From: Gp13-AA77 sp035946735 | GTDB lineage: Bacteria; Acidobacteriota; Terriglobia; UBA7540 | Direction: 5' to 3' | Assembly (NCBI GenBank): GCA_035946735.1 | Contig: DASYYZ010000170.1 | Coordinates: forward strand, 124,001 to 188,000 | Length of the DNA: 64,000 nt | Part shown: positions 41,920 to 49,335 of the stretch, in pieces | Numbering within the stretch: position 1 is the stretch's first letter | Layout: each line of letters begins with the position of its first letter | Notes under the pieces: generated by a model | What the model was told of the DNA's origin: nothing | Database searches by the model: none | Seen by the model: only the letters and a program-made list of their open reading frames with translations | Position numbers and translations under genes: made by a program

Positions 41920-43030
41920 GTGATTGAAGAACTGGAACGCGAATATACCCATCTGCGGCAACGTGCCGATGAGCTGCGGAGTTTTCTTTGACGCTCCGGC
42001 CCGCGTTCGCGAACTCGAAGCCAGCAACGGTGAGATCGGCCGGCCAGGTTTTTGGGAGAATCCGGAACCCGCTCAAAAGCTTCTTGCCCAGCGCAAGAGG
42101 TTGGAAGAAACCATCGAGCAGGACCGCCTGCTGGCGGGCCGTCTGGCCGATATCGATGCCTACTTCGACCTGGCACGGGAGGGCGAGGGAGTCGAGCAGG
42201 AACTCCAGGCGGAGGTGCGACGGCTGGGGGACCATCTGGAGCGCCTCGAGACCGCGTCACTGCTGAGCGGCGAGAACGATCGGCTCAACGCCATTGTCAC
42301 AATTCATCCTGGCGCAGGCGGCACGGAGTCGCAGGATTGGGCCGAAATGCTGCTGCGCATGTACAAGCGCTGGGCGGAGCGTCGCGGCTTTAAGTTCACG
42401 CTGCTCGAGTATCAGGCCGGTGAAGAAGCGGGACTCAAATCCGCCACCTTCAGCGTGACCGGCGAATATGCGTACGGCCTTCTGACGTCAGAGATCGGCG
42501 TGCACCGCCTGGTGCGAATCTCGCCCTTTGATTCCGCCGCGCGCCGCCACACTTCCTTCGCCTCCGTCTTTGTAAGTCCCGAAATCGACGAGAGCATTAC
42601 GATCGACATCAAGCCCGAGGAGCTGCGGGTGGAAACCTATCGCTCCACGGGCGCCGGCGGGCAGCACGTCAACACCACCGATTCCGCAGTGCGCATCATC
42701 CACATTACCAGCGGTACCGTTGCCCAGTGCCAGAACGAACGCTCGCAGCACCGTAATCGTGAGATGGCCATGAAGATGTTGCGGTCGAAACTATACGAGC
42801 TCGAGCTCGAGAAGAAGCGCGCCGAAACCGAGAAGCTGGAGGCTTCCAAGGCCGACATCAGCTTCGGCAGCCAAGTGCGATCCTATGTCCTGCATCCGTA
42901 CCGCATGGTGAAGGACACTCGCACCAAGCTTGAAATCGGCGACACCGACCGGGTGCTGGACGGCGATATCGACGCTTTCATCAAAGCGTATCTGCTAGCT
43001 CGCAGGTCTTTGGCGCCGCGGAGCGCGTAG
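41920..43030 (+). CDS. prfB: Peptide chain release factor 2 with programmed +1 frameshift
   Basis: A 23-codon first frame from GTG 41920 (AAAGGAG upstream; MIEELEREYTHLRQRADELR) ends at TGA 41989. After a +1 slip at CTTTGA, translation continues DAPARVRELEASNGEIGRPG to 43030, giving about 369 residues. Landmarks: SPF stop-codon recognition motif (RISPFDSAARRHTSF), GGQ peptidyl-hydrolysis loop (STGAGGQHVN), and a C-terminal domain ending LARRSLAPRSA. RF2 releases chains at UGA/UAA, so its own UGA regulates it. The frameshift site is listed separately. Same strand as lnt. Confidence 0.96.
41978..41992 (+). promoter_or_regulatory. RF2 programmed frameshift site
   Basis: An internal Shine-Dalgarno-like GGAG (41978-41981), a four-base spacer, and the slippery CTT-TGA-C (41986-41992). 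tRNA-Leu slips from CTT to TTT when the UGA is decoded slowly. E. coli has AGGGGG, three bases and the same CTTTGAC; here the SD is weaker and one base farther. Confidence 0.9.
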
Positions 43031-43081
43031 GGGCCGGTGAGCGGACGGCTTTCGTTCTGACCGCGCCGGAGGGGGCAGCAT

Positions 43082-43336
43082 ATGGTCGTCGAGTGGCGTC
43101 GATTGTGGCAACGCGTCCAGAGACGCGCGGTTCGCGCCTTGGACGTCCTGAGCATTCTCGCGCTCGACGCTATTCTGCTGGTCTTCTCCTACCTGGTCGT
43201 GCGCATCGTTGAAGCGCTGGCCGGTTCGGGAAGCGGGTTCTACGATGCGGCGCGGGCCGTCTCAGGCGTCGTCCTTTTGGTGTTATACTTAGCCTGGGCA
43301 GGAAGCGATTTATGGGAATTTCTACGGAGAAGATGA
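43082..43336 (+). CDS. Small two-helix membrane protein
   Basis: 84 residues. GAGGGGGC lies just before the ATG. A basic N-terminus (EWRRLWQRVQRRAVRALD) is followed by two membrane helices (LSILALDAILLVFSYLVV and GVVLLVLYLAWAGSDLWEFL) and an Arg-rich end. No known family. It overlaps the next gene, so the two were probably translated together. Confidence 0.6.
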   Translation: MVVEWRRLWQRVQRRAVRALDVLSILALDAILLVFSYLVVRIVEALAGSGSGFYDAARAVSGVVLLVLYLAWAGSDLWEFLRRR

Positions 43337-43665
43337 GCATCGTTGGGGAAAAGCTCACAAGCGCGCGACTCATGAATGAGCTTCCCGTCCGCGCAGGATT
43401 TTCCGCCGCGCTGGCGGTGGCCGGTGTCTGCCTGTACGCTTTCGTCCCCGCACTTCAATCCTCTCCATATGTTTATGCGATAGCGCTTTTCCTTCTCTTC
43501 AACTTGGCCATCTGGGGCTTCAAGAGCATTCCCCTGTTTGCCTGGAACCCCGGCTCCCGGCGTGCTCGCATCCTTGAAGTATCTGGGCTCGCGATTCTGA
43601 TGGTGGTCGTCCTCGTCTACCATCAGCCGCTCGTTGCGTTCATTCATCTGCTCTTCGGTCAATAA
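43312..43665 (+). CDS. Small hydrophobic hypothetical membrane protein
   Basis: 117 residues with three membrane helices (FSAALAVAGVCLYAFVPAL, YVYAIALFLLFNLAIWGF and ISGLAILMVV-type near the end) and a basic loop (NPGSRRARILE). The ATG at 43312 has AGGAAG 6 bases upstream; an ATG at 43333 overlaps the preceding stop (ATGA). Unknown function; likely a coupled partner of the 84-residue protein. Confidence 0.6.
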   Translation: MGISTEKMSIVGEKLTSARLMNELPVRAGFSAALAVAGVCLYAFVPALQSSPYVYAIALFLLFNLAIWGFKSIPLFAWNPGSRRARILEVSGLAILMVVVLVYHQPLVAFIHLLFGQ

Positions 43666-43819
43666 GGACAAGCAGTCGAGTCCGGGAGGAGCCCAGTAAC
43701 TGAAACGCATGCCTGTTCCGAATTGGCCGGTGAGTTCTTGACAGGCCAACGCTCATCCTCTAACGAGTGCGATTAGCTTTCGTTCCTTGTTGAGACGTCG
43801 TTCGAGGTTCGATTCAACC

Positions 43820-45349
43820 GTGCGAGTGGTTTTCGTAGCGCCTGAGGGCGTCCCCTTCTCCAAAACCGGTGGTCTGGCGGACGTGATTGGCGGGCTTCCG
43901 CAGGCTTTAGCGGAGCTCGGCCTGCAGGTTGACGTTTTGCTTCCCCGCTATCGAGTCACAGCGCAGGGACCGACGCTTGAGGCCGGGCGCAGCATCACGA
44001 TTCCGCTTCAAGCAGGTTTCCGATTCGCGAGCATTCAGGATGGCGGCGCCATCTGCGGCGTTCGCCACTATCTGGTGGATGTTCCCGAATTCTTCGATCG
44101 TGACGGGCTTTATCAGGACGCGGCTACGGGAGCGGATTATGGCGACAACTACCTGCGTTTTGCCGGATTCTCGCTGGCCGCGCTGGAATTCGTCAAGCGC
44201 CTGGGTCCTGCGCCTGAGATCATCCACTGCCACGATTGGCAGACGGGTCTGGTTCCGGTTTACCTGCAACGGAACTACTGGTCCGATCTCTTTTACTTCA
44301 ACACACGGGTGGTCTTCACAGTCCACAATCTTGCTTACCACCCCGAGTTTGCGCGCGAAATCCTGCGAGAGATCTCCCTCGACGACGGCGTGTTTAACAT
44401 GGACGCGCTTGAATACTATGGCAGAGTGAACCTGTTAAAAGGCGGGCTGGTATTTGCCGATTACCTGACCACCGTCAGCCCGAAATATGCCGAAGAGATC
44501 CAGACGCCGGAGTTTGGATCCGGGATGGAAGGCGTAATTCGGAAACATGCCGGCAAGCTGTGCGGAATTCTTAACGGGTGTGACTACTCGGCGTGGAATC
44601 CGGCCACCGACCTGCTGATTGCTGCGAACTACACGCCCGAGGACCTGTGTGGCAAGAAGGCCTGCAAGCGCGCGCTGCTCGAAAGCATGGGCGTGGACCA
44701 ACCCGATTTGAGCAAGCCCGTTCTCGGTGTCGTGTCGCGCTTCGATCGTCAAAAGGGATTTGACCTGTTGGCCGAGATCGCCGAAACGCTCGCGGGTTTG
44801 GACCTGTACCTGTTGGTACTAGGCTCCGGCGCCCGCGACTATGAAGAATTCTTCGCGCGCCTCGGGAAGCAACATCCCGGCAAATTTCTGGTGAAGATCG
44901 GGTATGACAATGCGCTCGCCCACCAGATCGAAGCCGGCGCCGACATCTTCCTGATGCCGTCGCGCTACGAACCGTGCGGGCTGAATCAGATGTACAGCCT
45001 CAAGTACGGCACGGTGCCCGTGGTGAGAGGAACAGGCGGCCTTGAAAACACGATCGAGAACTTCGACGGAAATGCAGGCACCGGCTTCAAGTTTTACGAT
45101 TACACCGGTGCAGCCTTCCTGGACGCCATTGGCAGGGCGCTGGAGGCTTTTCGGTGGCCGAAGCTGTGGACCAGAATCATGGTCAACGGCATGGGAAAAG
45201 ACTTCTCCTGGTCGCGATCCGCTCAGGAATACGCCGAGCTGTACCGCGCGATCTCCCCGGTGAAGGCCGAACCGATCGAAAGTGAGAAGGCTGAGAAGCC
45301 CCCAACGAAGGATGCGGCTGCTGATTCAGCTCGTGGAGCACGGCCGTAA
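43820..45349 (+). CDS. glgA: Glycogen synthase
   Basis: 509 residues. GTG 43820 gives VRVVFVAPEGVPFSKTGGLA, the exact start of bacterial GlgA with KTGGL, the ADP-glucose lysine motif (EC 2.4.1.21). The N-lobe has HCHDWQTGLVPVYL, the linker has SPKYAEEIQTPEFG, and the C-lobe has LGVVSRFDRQKGFDLLAEIA, MPSRYEPCGLNQMYSLKYG and GTGGLENTIENF, the second Rossmann domain. A Lys/Pro/Asp-rich tail of ~25 residues extends beyond. Together with glgE and mak at 17-21 kb it argues for alpha-glucan synthesis. No glgB, glgC or glgP in view. Confidence 0.94.
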   Translation: MRVVFVAPEGVPFSKTGGLADVIGGLPQALAELGLQVDVLLPRYRVTAQGPTLEAGRSITIPLQAGFRFASIQDGGAICGVRHYLVDVPEFFDRDGLYQDAATGADYGDNYLRFAGFSLAALEFVKRLGPAPEIIHCHDWQTGLVPVYLQRNYWSDLFYFNTRVVFTVHNLAYHPEFAREILREISLDDGVFNMDALEYYGRVNLLKGGLVFADYLTTVSPKYAEEIQTPEFGSGMEGVIRKHAGKLCGILNGCDYSAWNPATDLLIAANYTPEDLCGKKACKRALLESMGVDQPDLSKPVLGVVSRFDRQKGFDLLAEIAETLAGLDLYLLVLGSGARDYEEFFARLGKQHPGKFLVKIGYDNALAHQIEAGADIFLMPSRYEPCGLNQMYSLKYGTVPVVRGTGGLENTIENFDGNAGTGFKFYDYTGAAFLDAIGRALEAFRWPKLWTRIMVNGMGKDFSWSRSAQEYAELYRAISPVKAEPIESEKAEKPPTKDAAADSARGARP

Positions 45350-45395
45350 GTTTGGCCAGGTGAATGCGGGCTAAACGGCATTGATTCAAGGCATT

Positions 45396-45418
45396 TGGGC
45401 GGCGGTGGGATTCGAACG
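45396..45418 (-). other. tRNA/tmRNA 3'-end-like fragment
   Basis: On the minus strand the stretch reads CGTTCGAATCCCACCGCCG, then CCCA: a T-loop (TTCGAAT) and 3' acceptor-like end as in tRNAs or tmRNA. The matching T-stem (upstream AAATC) does not pair and no cloverleaf forms, so it is not a gene. It could be a leftover attachment site or chance. Confidence 0.3.
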
Positions 45419-45629
45419 ATTTTCGGAAAGAATTCAAAATAGCGGACTGCCCTGCCCCCGCGTCGAACGGTTTCGACCGGCATCTAATGTATGCTTGTAG
45501 GGATCCTGGCAACTTCACGGAGCAGATTTTAGTTTGGGCTATTCCGGGTCGCCCGGCACTCGAGTCGAGGCAACATAGATTGGACGCGCCCCGGCAGTTG
45601 TTTCGGGGCTCAGTAAGAAGGAGAAAAGA

Positions 45630-45959
45630 ATGGCTGGAAACGGTTTGACCGAGTTTACCGATCAGAATTTTGAAGAGCAGGTGTTGAAATCAGACAAGCC
45701 CGTGCTGGTTGATTTCTGGGCCACCTGGTGCGTCCCCTGCCGGGCGATCACGCCCACCGTCGAGGCTGTGGCCCAGCAGTACGCCGATCGCGCCAAAGTG
45801 GGCAAGGTGAATGTGGACGAGAATATGTCTGTCACCAGCCGCTACCGGATCACCGGGATTCCGGCGCTGCTGCTGTTTAAGAACGGCGAGGTTGCGGAGC
45901 AGTTGATGGGCGTGCAGTCCAAGGAAGCGCTGATCAAGATGCTCGACCGGCATATCTGA
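45630..45959 (+). CDS. trxA: Thioredoxin, WCVPC active site
   Basis: 109 residues, AAGGAG before the start. The fold is standard: TEFTDQNFEEQVLKSDKPVL, VDFWATWCVPCRAITPTVEA with redox Cys34/Cys37, cis-Pro in GIPALLLFKNGEV, and a C-terminal helix. The classical WCGPC is WCVPC here; Val in the CxxC position two alters redox potential in studied variants. It should reduce disulfides of cytoplasmic proteins with thioredoxin reductase (not in view). Confidence 0.94.
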   Translation: MAGNGLTEFTDQNFEEQVLKSDKPVLVDFWATWCVPCRAITPTVEAVAQQYADRAKVGKVNVDENMSVTSRYRITGIPALLLFKNGEVAEQLMGVQSKEALIKMLDRHI

Positions 45960-46101
45960 CCGCTCCGGTCGAGCGCCGAGCGCGGGCAAGCTTTCGAGCC
46001 GCACCTCAGGGCCGGTCTCCTTCCAGTCTGGCCCCTCTGCATTTTAACCCGCCCGAAACCGAAACTCAGGTAGAGTAGACGATCGTAGCGCGAGGATGAG
46101 C

Positions 46102-47481
46102 ATGCCGACCCTTGCCACTCCTATGGGTGGCGATCAAACAACGACTGCAACCGCAGCTGCCGATCAGCCGGCGAATGCCAGCGTGGTGGTCGGGGTGCAA
46201 TGGGGTGATGAGGGGAAGGGCAAAGTGGTGGACGCCCTGGCCCAGCACTTCGACATCGTGGTGCGCTATCAGGGCGGCGCCAATGCGGGCCACACGGTGG
46301 TGGCTGAAGGCCGCAAGTTCGTCCTGCAACTGCTCCCCACCGGGGTGCTGCGTCCGGACCGCACCGCCGTGATCGGGAATGGAGTCGTGATTGACCCCGA
46401 GGCGCTGGCTCGTGAGATCCAATGCCTGGAAGACGCCGGAGTGAAGGTGGGCTCCCGTCTCCTGATCAGCGATCGCGCACAATTGATTTTGCCCAGCCAT
46501 CGCAGCCAGGACCGGGCGGCTGAGGCTGCGCGCGTGGGCGGCAAGATCGGGACCACCTCCAAGGGTATTGGTCCCACGTACGAGGACAAAGCTGCACGCC
46601 GCGGCCTGCGGACCTGCGACCTGCGTGATCGCGACTTGTTCCGCGAACGATGCAAAGAGCTTGTTGCCGAGAAGAACCGCCTGGCGGCGGCGCTGCTCCC
46701 TTCCTCGAGTGGCGAGGCCGGCGACGACGGAACTTGGATGGAGCGTTATATCGACTTGGCCTGGAACATGCTGCCGCGGCTCACGGATGTGTCGGCATAC
46801 CTCAATAACGCCCTTGATGGTGGACAGCGCGTCCTGTTTGAGGGCGCACAAGGCACGATGCTAGACCTCGATCACGGCACCTACCCTTTCGTGACCTCCT
46901 CCAGCTCCACAGCCGGCGGCGCCTGCACGGGAACCGGCGTGGGACCTACGCGGATCGGCGCCGTCATTGGCGTTTCCAAGGCCTACACCACCCGGGTGGG
47001 CGGCGGGCCGTTTCCTACCGAGGCCTCGGGGGAAGATGCCGACAAGATCCGCGAGCGCGGCGGCGAATATGGCGCCGTGACGGGCCGCCCCCGGCGCTGC
47101 GGCTGGTTTGACGTGCCTATGGCCCGCTACAGCGCGCGCCTCAATTACCTCAGCTCACTCGTGATTACCAAGCTCGACATTCTGGACCACCTGGCTGAGA
47201 TTCCGGTGGGCGTCGAGTACGAGCTGAACGGAAAGCGCTTCGACACTTTCCCAGCCGACGTGGAGGATGTGGAGCGATTGAAAGTGCGCTACACCACGCT
47301 TTCGGGCTGGCAGCAGCCGACCTTTGGTCTGCAGGATTACGAGCAACTGCCTGCGCGCGCCAAAGAGTATCTCAAGTTCATCGCCCGCGAGGTCGGAGTC
47401 CCGATCAGCATGATTTCAACCGGGCCTGAGCGCCAGCAAGTCATGTGGGTGGGTACAACAACGATGAACGCTGATCGATGA
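46102..47481 (+). CDS. purA: Adenylosuccinate synthetase
   Basis: 459 residues. ATG 46102 is 6 bases after GAGG. It condenses IMP with aspartate using GTP, in AMP synthesis (EC 6.3.4.4). Motifs: VVGVQWGDEGKGKVVD (catalytic Asp and GTP loop), GGANAGHTVV, GTTSKGIGPTYEDKAAR, FEGAQGTMLDLDHGTYPFVT, SSTAGGACTGTGVGP and the C-terminal IGVSKAYTTRVGGGPFPTE. An N-terminal extension of about 20 Ala/Thr-rich residues precedes the fold. Confidence 0.97.
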   Translation: MPTLATPMGGDQTTTATAAADQPANASVVVGVQWGDEGKGKVVDALAQHFDIVVRYQGGANAGHTVVAEGRKFVLQLLPTGVLRPDRTAVIGNGVVIDPEALAREIQCLEDAGVKVGSRLLISDRAQLILPSHRSQDRAAEAARVGGKIGTTSKGIGPTYEDKAARRGLRTCDLRDRDLFRERCKELVAEKNRLAAALLPSSSGEAGDDGTWMERYIDLAWNMLPRLTDVSAYLNNALDGGQRVLFEGAQGTMLDLDHGTYPFVTSSSSTAGGACTGTGVGPTRIGAVIGVSKAYTTRVGGGPFPTEASGEDADKIRERGGEYGAVTGRPRRCGWFDVPMARYSARLNYLSSLVITKLDILDHLAEIPVGVEYELNGKRFDTFPADVEDVERLKVRYTTLSGWQQPTFGLQDYEQLPARAKEYLKFIAREVGVPISMISTGPERQQVMWVGTTTMNADR

Positions 47482-47585
47482 ACCACGGACGGTCGGCTTC
47501 GCGCCCCCGGGTTTGCGCCGCCATAATCATATTTTGTTCATCGTTCCGCGATCATCGTTTTCTTCCTCGCGTTCATCGTTCCTTT

Positions 47586-48863
47586 ATGATCAGTTTTGAA
47601 CAGGCCCTCAACATAATCCGCCATCGGATTCAAGATTCCAAGATTACCCCGGCCATCGAATCCGTCTCGCTCACATCCGCGGGGGGCCGCGTTCTGGCTG
47701 AAGACTTGGCGGCGGATCGCGATTATCCGCCTTTTCACCGTTCCACTCGCGACGGCTTTGCCGTGAAGTCAGCGGATGTCAGTAAGACGCCGGCTGCGCT
47801 CCGCGTGATCGGCCTGGCGCGCGCCGGCGAGCCGTACAGCGGCAGCGTGGCCGGGAGCTTCGCTGTGGAGATCATGACCGGAGCTCCGCTACCCGACGGC
47901 TCGGACGCGGTCGTGATGGCGGAATACACCCGCGAGCTTGATCCGCAGACCGTCGATGCGAGCGTGAACCGGCAGGTCGAGGTCCTCCGAGCCGTCGCGC
48001 CTTGGGAAAACGTTGTGCGCCGCGGGAGCGAAGCAGCGGCAGGTGGGATCGTGATTGCGCGCGGCCGGCGGCTTGGGCCGGGAGAGATCGGGCTTGCCGC
48101 TTCGGTCGGCAAGCCTGAGCTGCAAGTCTTCCGGCGGCCTACGGTGGCGATCCTGCCCACCGGCGACGAAGTGATCGCGGTCGATCAGCAACCGGCATGG
48201 TTTCAGGTTCGCAACAGCAACGCCCTGGCCTTGTCTGCACAGGTGGAAGCTGCAGGCGGCGCGCCGCGCTTGTGCGCCATCGCTCCTGATGAAAAGGCGG
48301 CCCTGCGCGGCCTGATCGAAGAGGGCCTCAATTGCGATCTCCTGCTGCTCAGCGGCGGAATTTCAGTGGGCAAATACGATTTTGTAGCGGAAGTGCTCGC
48401 GGAGCTCGGGGCTGAGATCTACTTTCAAGGTGTCGCGATCCGTCCTGGCAAACCGCTCGCCTTCGGACGCGTTCGGGACAAATTCTTTTTTGGTCTTCCA
48501 GGTAATCCGGTTTCTACTTTCGTCACTTTCGAATTGTTCGCTCGCGCGGCGCTGGAGTTGCTCGGCGGCGTTCCTTACCAGCCGGCCGTCTTCCTTAAGG
48601 CTCGGCTGGCCAAGCCCGTGCGCCAGAAGACAGGTCTCATGGTTTTCATGCCCGCGCACGTCGCTCCGCGATGTGAAAGTTCGACTGCCGCCGCAGATGC
48701 AGATTGCCTGACTGATCCCATGGTCGAGTTGGTGGGCTGGCAAGGTTCGGGCGATCTTGCCGGGCTTGCCAACGCAAATTGCTTTCTAGTGATACCGCCG
48801 CGGCAAACTGACCTCGCCGCCGGCGATTGGGTGGACGTTTTGCCGAAATCATGGCGATGGTAG
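47586..48863 (+). CDS. moeA: Molybdopterin molybdenumtransferase MoeA
   Basis: 425 residues. ATG 47586 gives MISFEQALNIIRHRIQDSKI, the family start. MoeA inserts molybdate into MPT-AMP (EC 2.10.1.1). Motifs: FHRSTRDGFAVKS (domain III), EIMTGAPLPDGSDAVVMAEY, VRRGSEAAAGGIVIARGRRL, LPTGDEVI, LLLSGGISVGKYDFVAEVL (domain MPT-binding), IRPGKPLAFG and FGLPGNPVSTF. The N-terminus is preceded by a GTTCATCGTTCC direct repeat. No moaA, mogA or molybdoenzyme gene in view. Confidence 0.95.
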   Translation: MISFEQALNIIRHRIQDSKITPAIESVSLTSAGGRVLAEDLAADRDYPPFHRSTRDGFAVKSADVSKTPAALRVIGLARAGEPYSGSVAGSFAVEIMTGAPLPDGSDAVVMAEYTRELDPQTVDASVNRQVEVLRAVAPWENVVRRGSEAAAGGIVIARGRRLGPGEIGLAASVGKPELQVFRRPTVAILPTGDEVIAVDQQPAWFQVRNSNALALSAQVEAAGGAPRLCAIAPDEKAALRGLIEEGLNCDLLLLSGGISVGKYDFVAEVLAELGAEIYFQGVAIRPGKPLAFGRVRDKFFFGLPGNPVSTFVTFELFARAALELLGGVPYQPAVFLKARLAKPVRQKTGLMVFMPAHVAPRCESSTAAADADCLTDPMVELVGWQGSGDLAGLANANCFLVIPPRQTDLAAGDWVDVLPKSWRW

Positions 48864-49066
48864 CATCTCAGTGTATTGGACCGGTTTGCAGCCCCGACCA
48901 TGAATAAATTACTCACTTGTGACCCAGATTCTTTCTCTTAATCCCGCTGACTGCCTGTAACTCCAACACCCTCAGTCAACTGCGATTTGGCCCCTTTCGT
49001 GCCTGAGCCATAGTGCGAGATGAACGAAACTCTGTAGTGGGCCGCATTTAATCGAAGGGGATGGAC

Positions 49067-49240
49067 ATGCGAACCTATTTGCTTTTGGTTTTGGCAGCGC
49101 TCGTTCCAGCCGCCGCTGCCGTTGACTCGGCTGACTTTGGGAATGCGCTGGCAGCCGCTGCCAAAGCTTTCTTCCTGGTCGCGCCTGTCTTTCTTGCCGT
49201 CGGCTCCATCATCGGACTTCTCGCGCGTCGCCGATCTTGA
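49067..49240 (+). CDS. 57-residue membrane protein
   Basis: ATG 49067 has AAGGGG 6 bases upstream (an in-frame ATG also at 49061). The product MRTYLLLVLAALVPAAAAVD continues SADFGNALAAAAKAFFLVAP and ends LARRRS: two hydrophobic helices with a basic end (positive inside). It may be cleaved after AAA. No family recognised; the good ribosome site and clean membrane pattern are the evidence for a gene. Confidence 0.5.
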   Translation: MRTYLLLVLAALVPAAAAVDSADFGNALAAAAKAFFLVAPVFLAVGSIIGLLARRRS

Positions 49241-49335
49241 CCCTGGAAGCTTCAGCCTGCCACCGGGCCCGGACAGGTGCGCTCTCAAGCCCTCATTTTC
49301 TGACGCCGGAAGCCTTTCGAGATCATACTAAATGA

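Noticed and set aside
45391..45490. Full tRNA gene on the minus strand
   Set aside because: The T-stem and acceptor arms do not pair and no anticodon arm can be drawn; only a 3'-end-like fragment is present.
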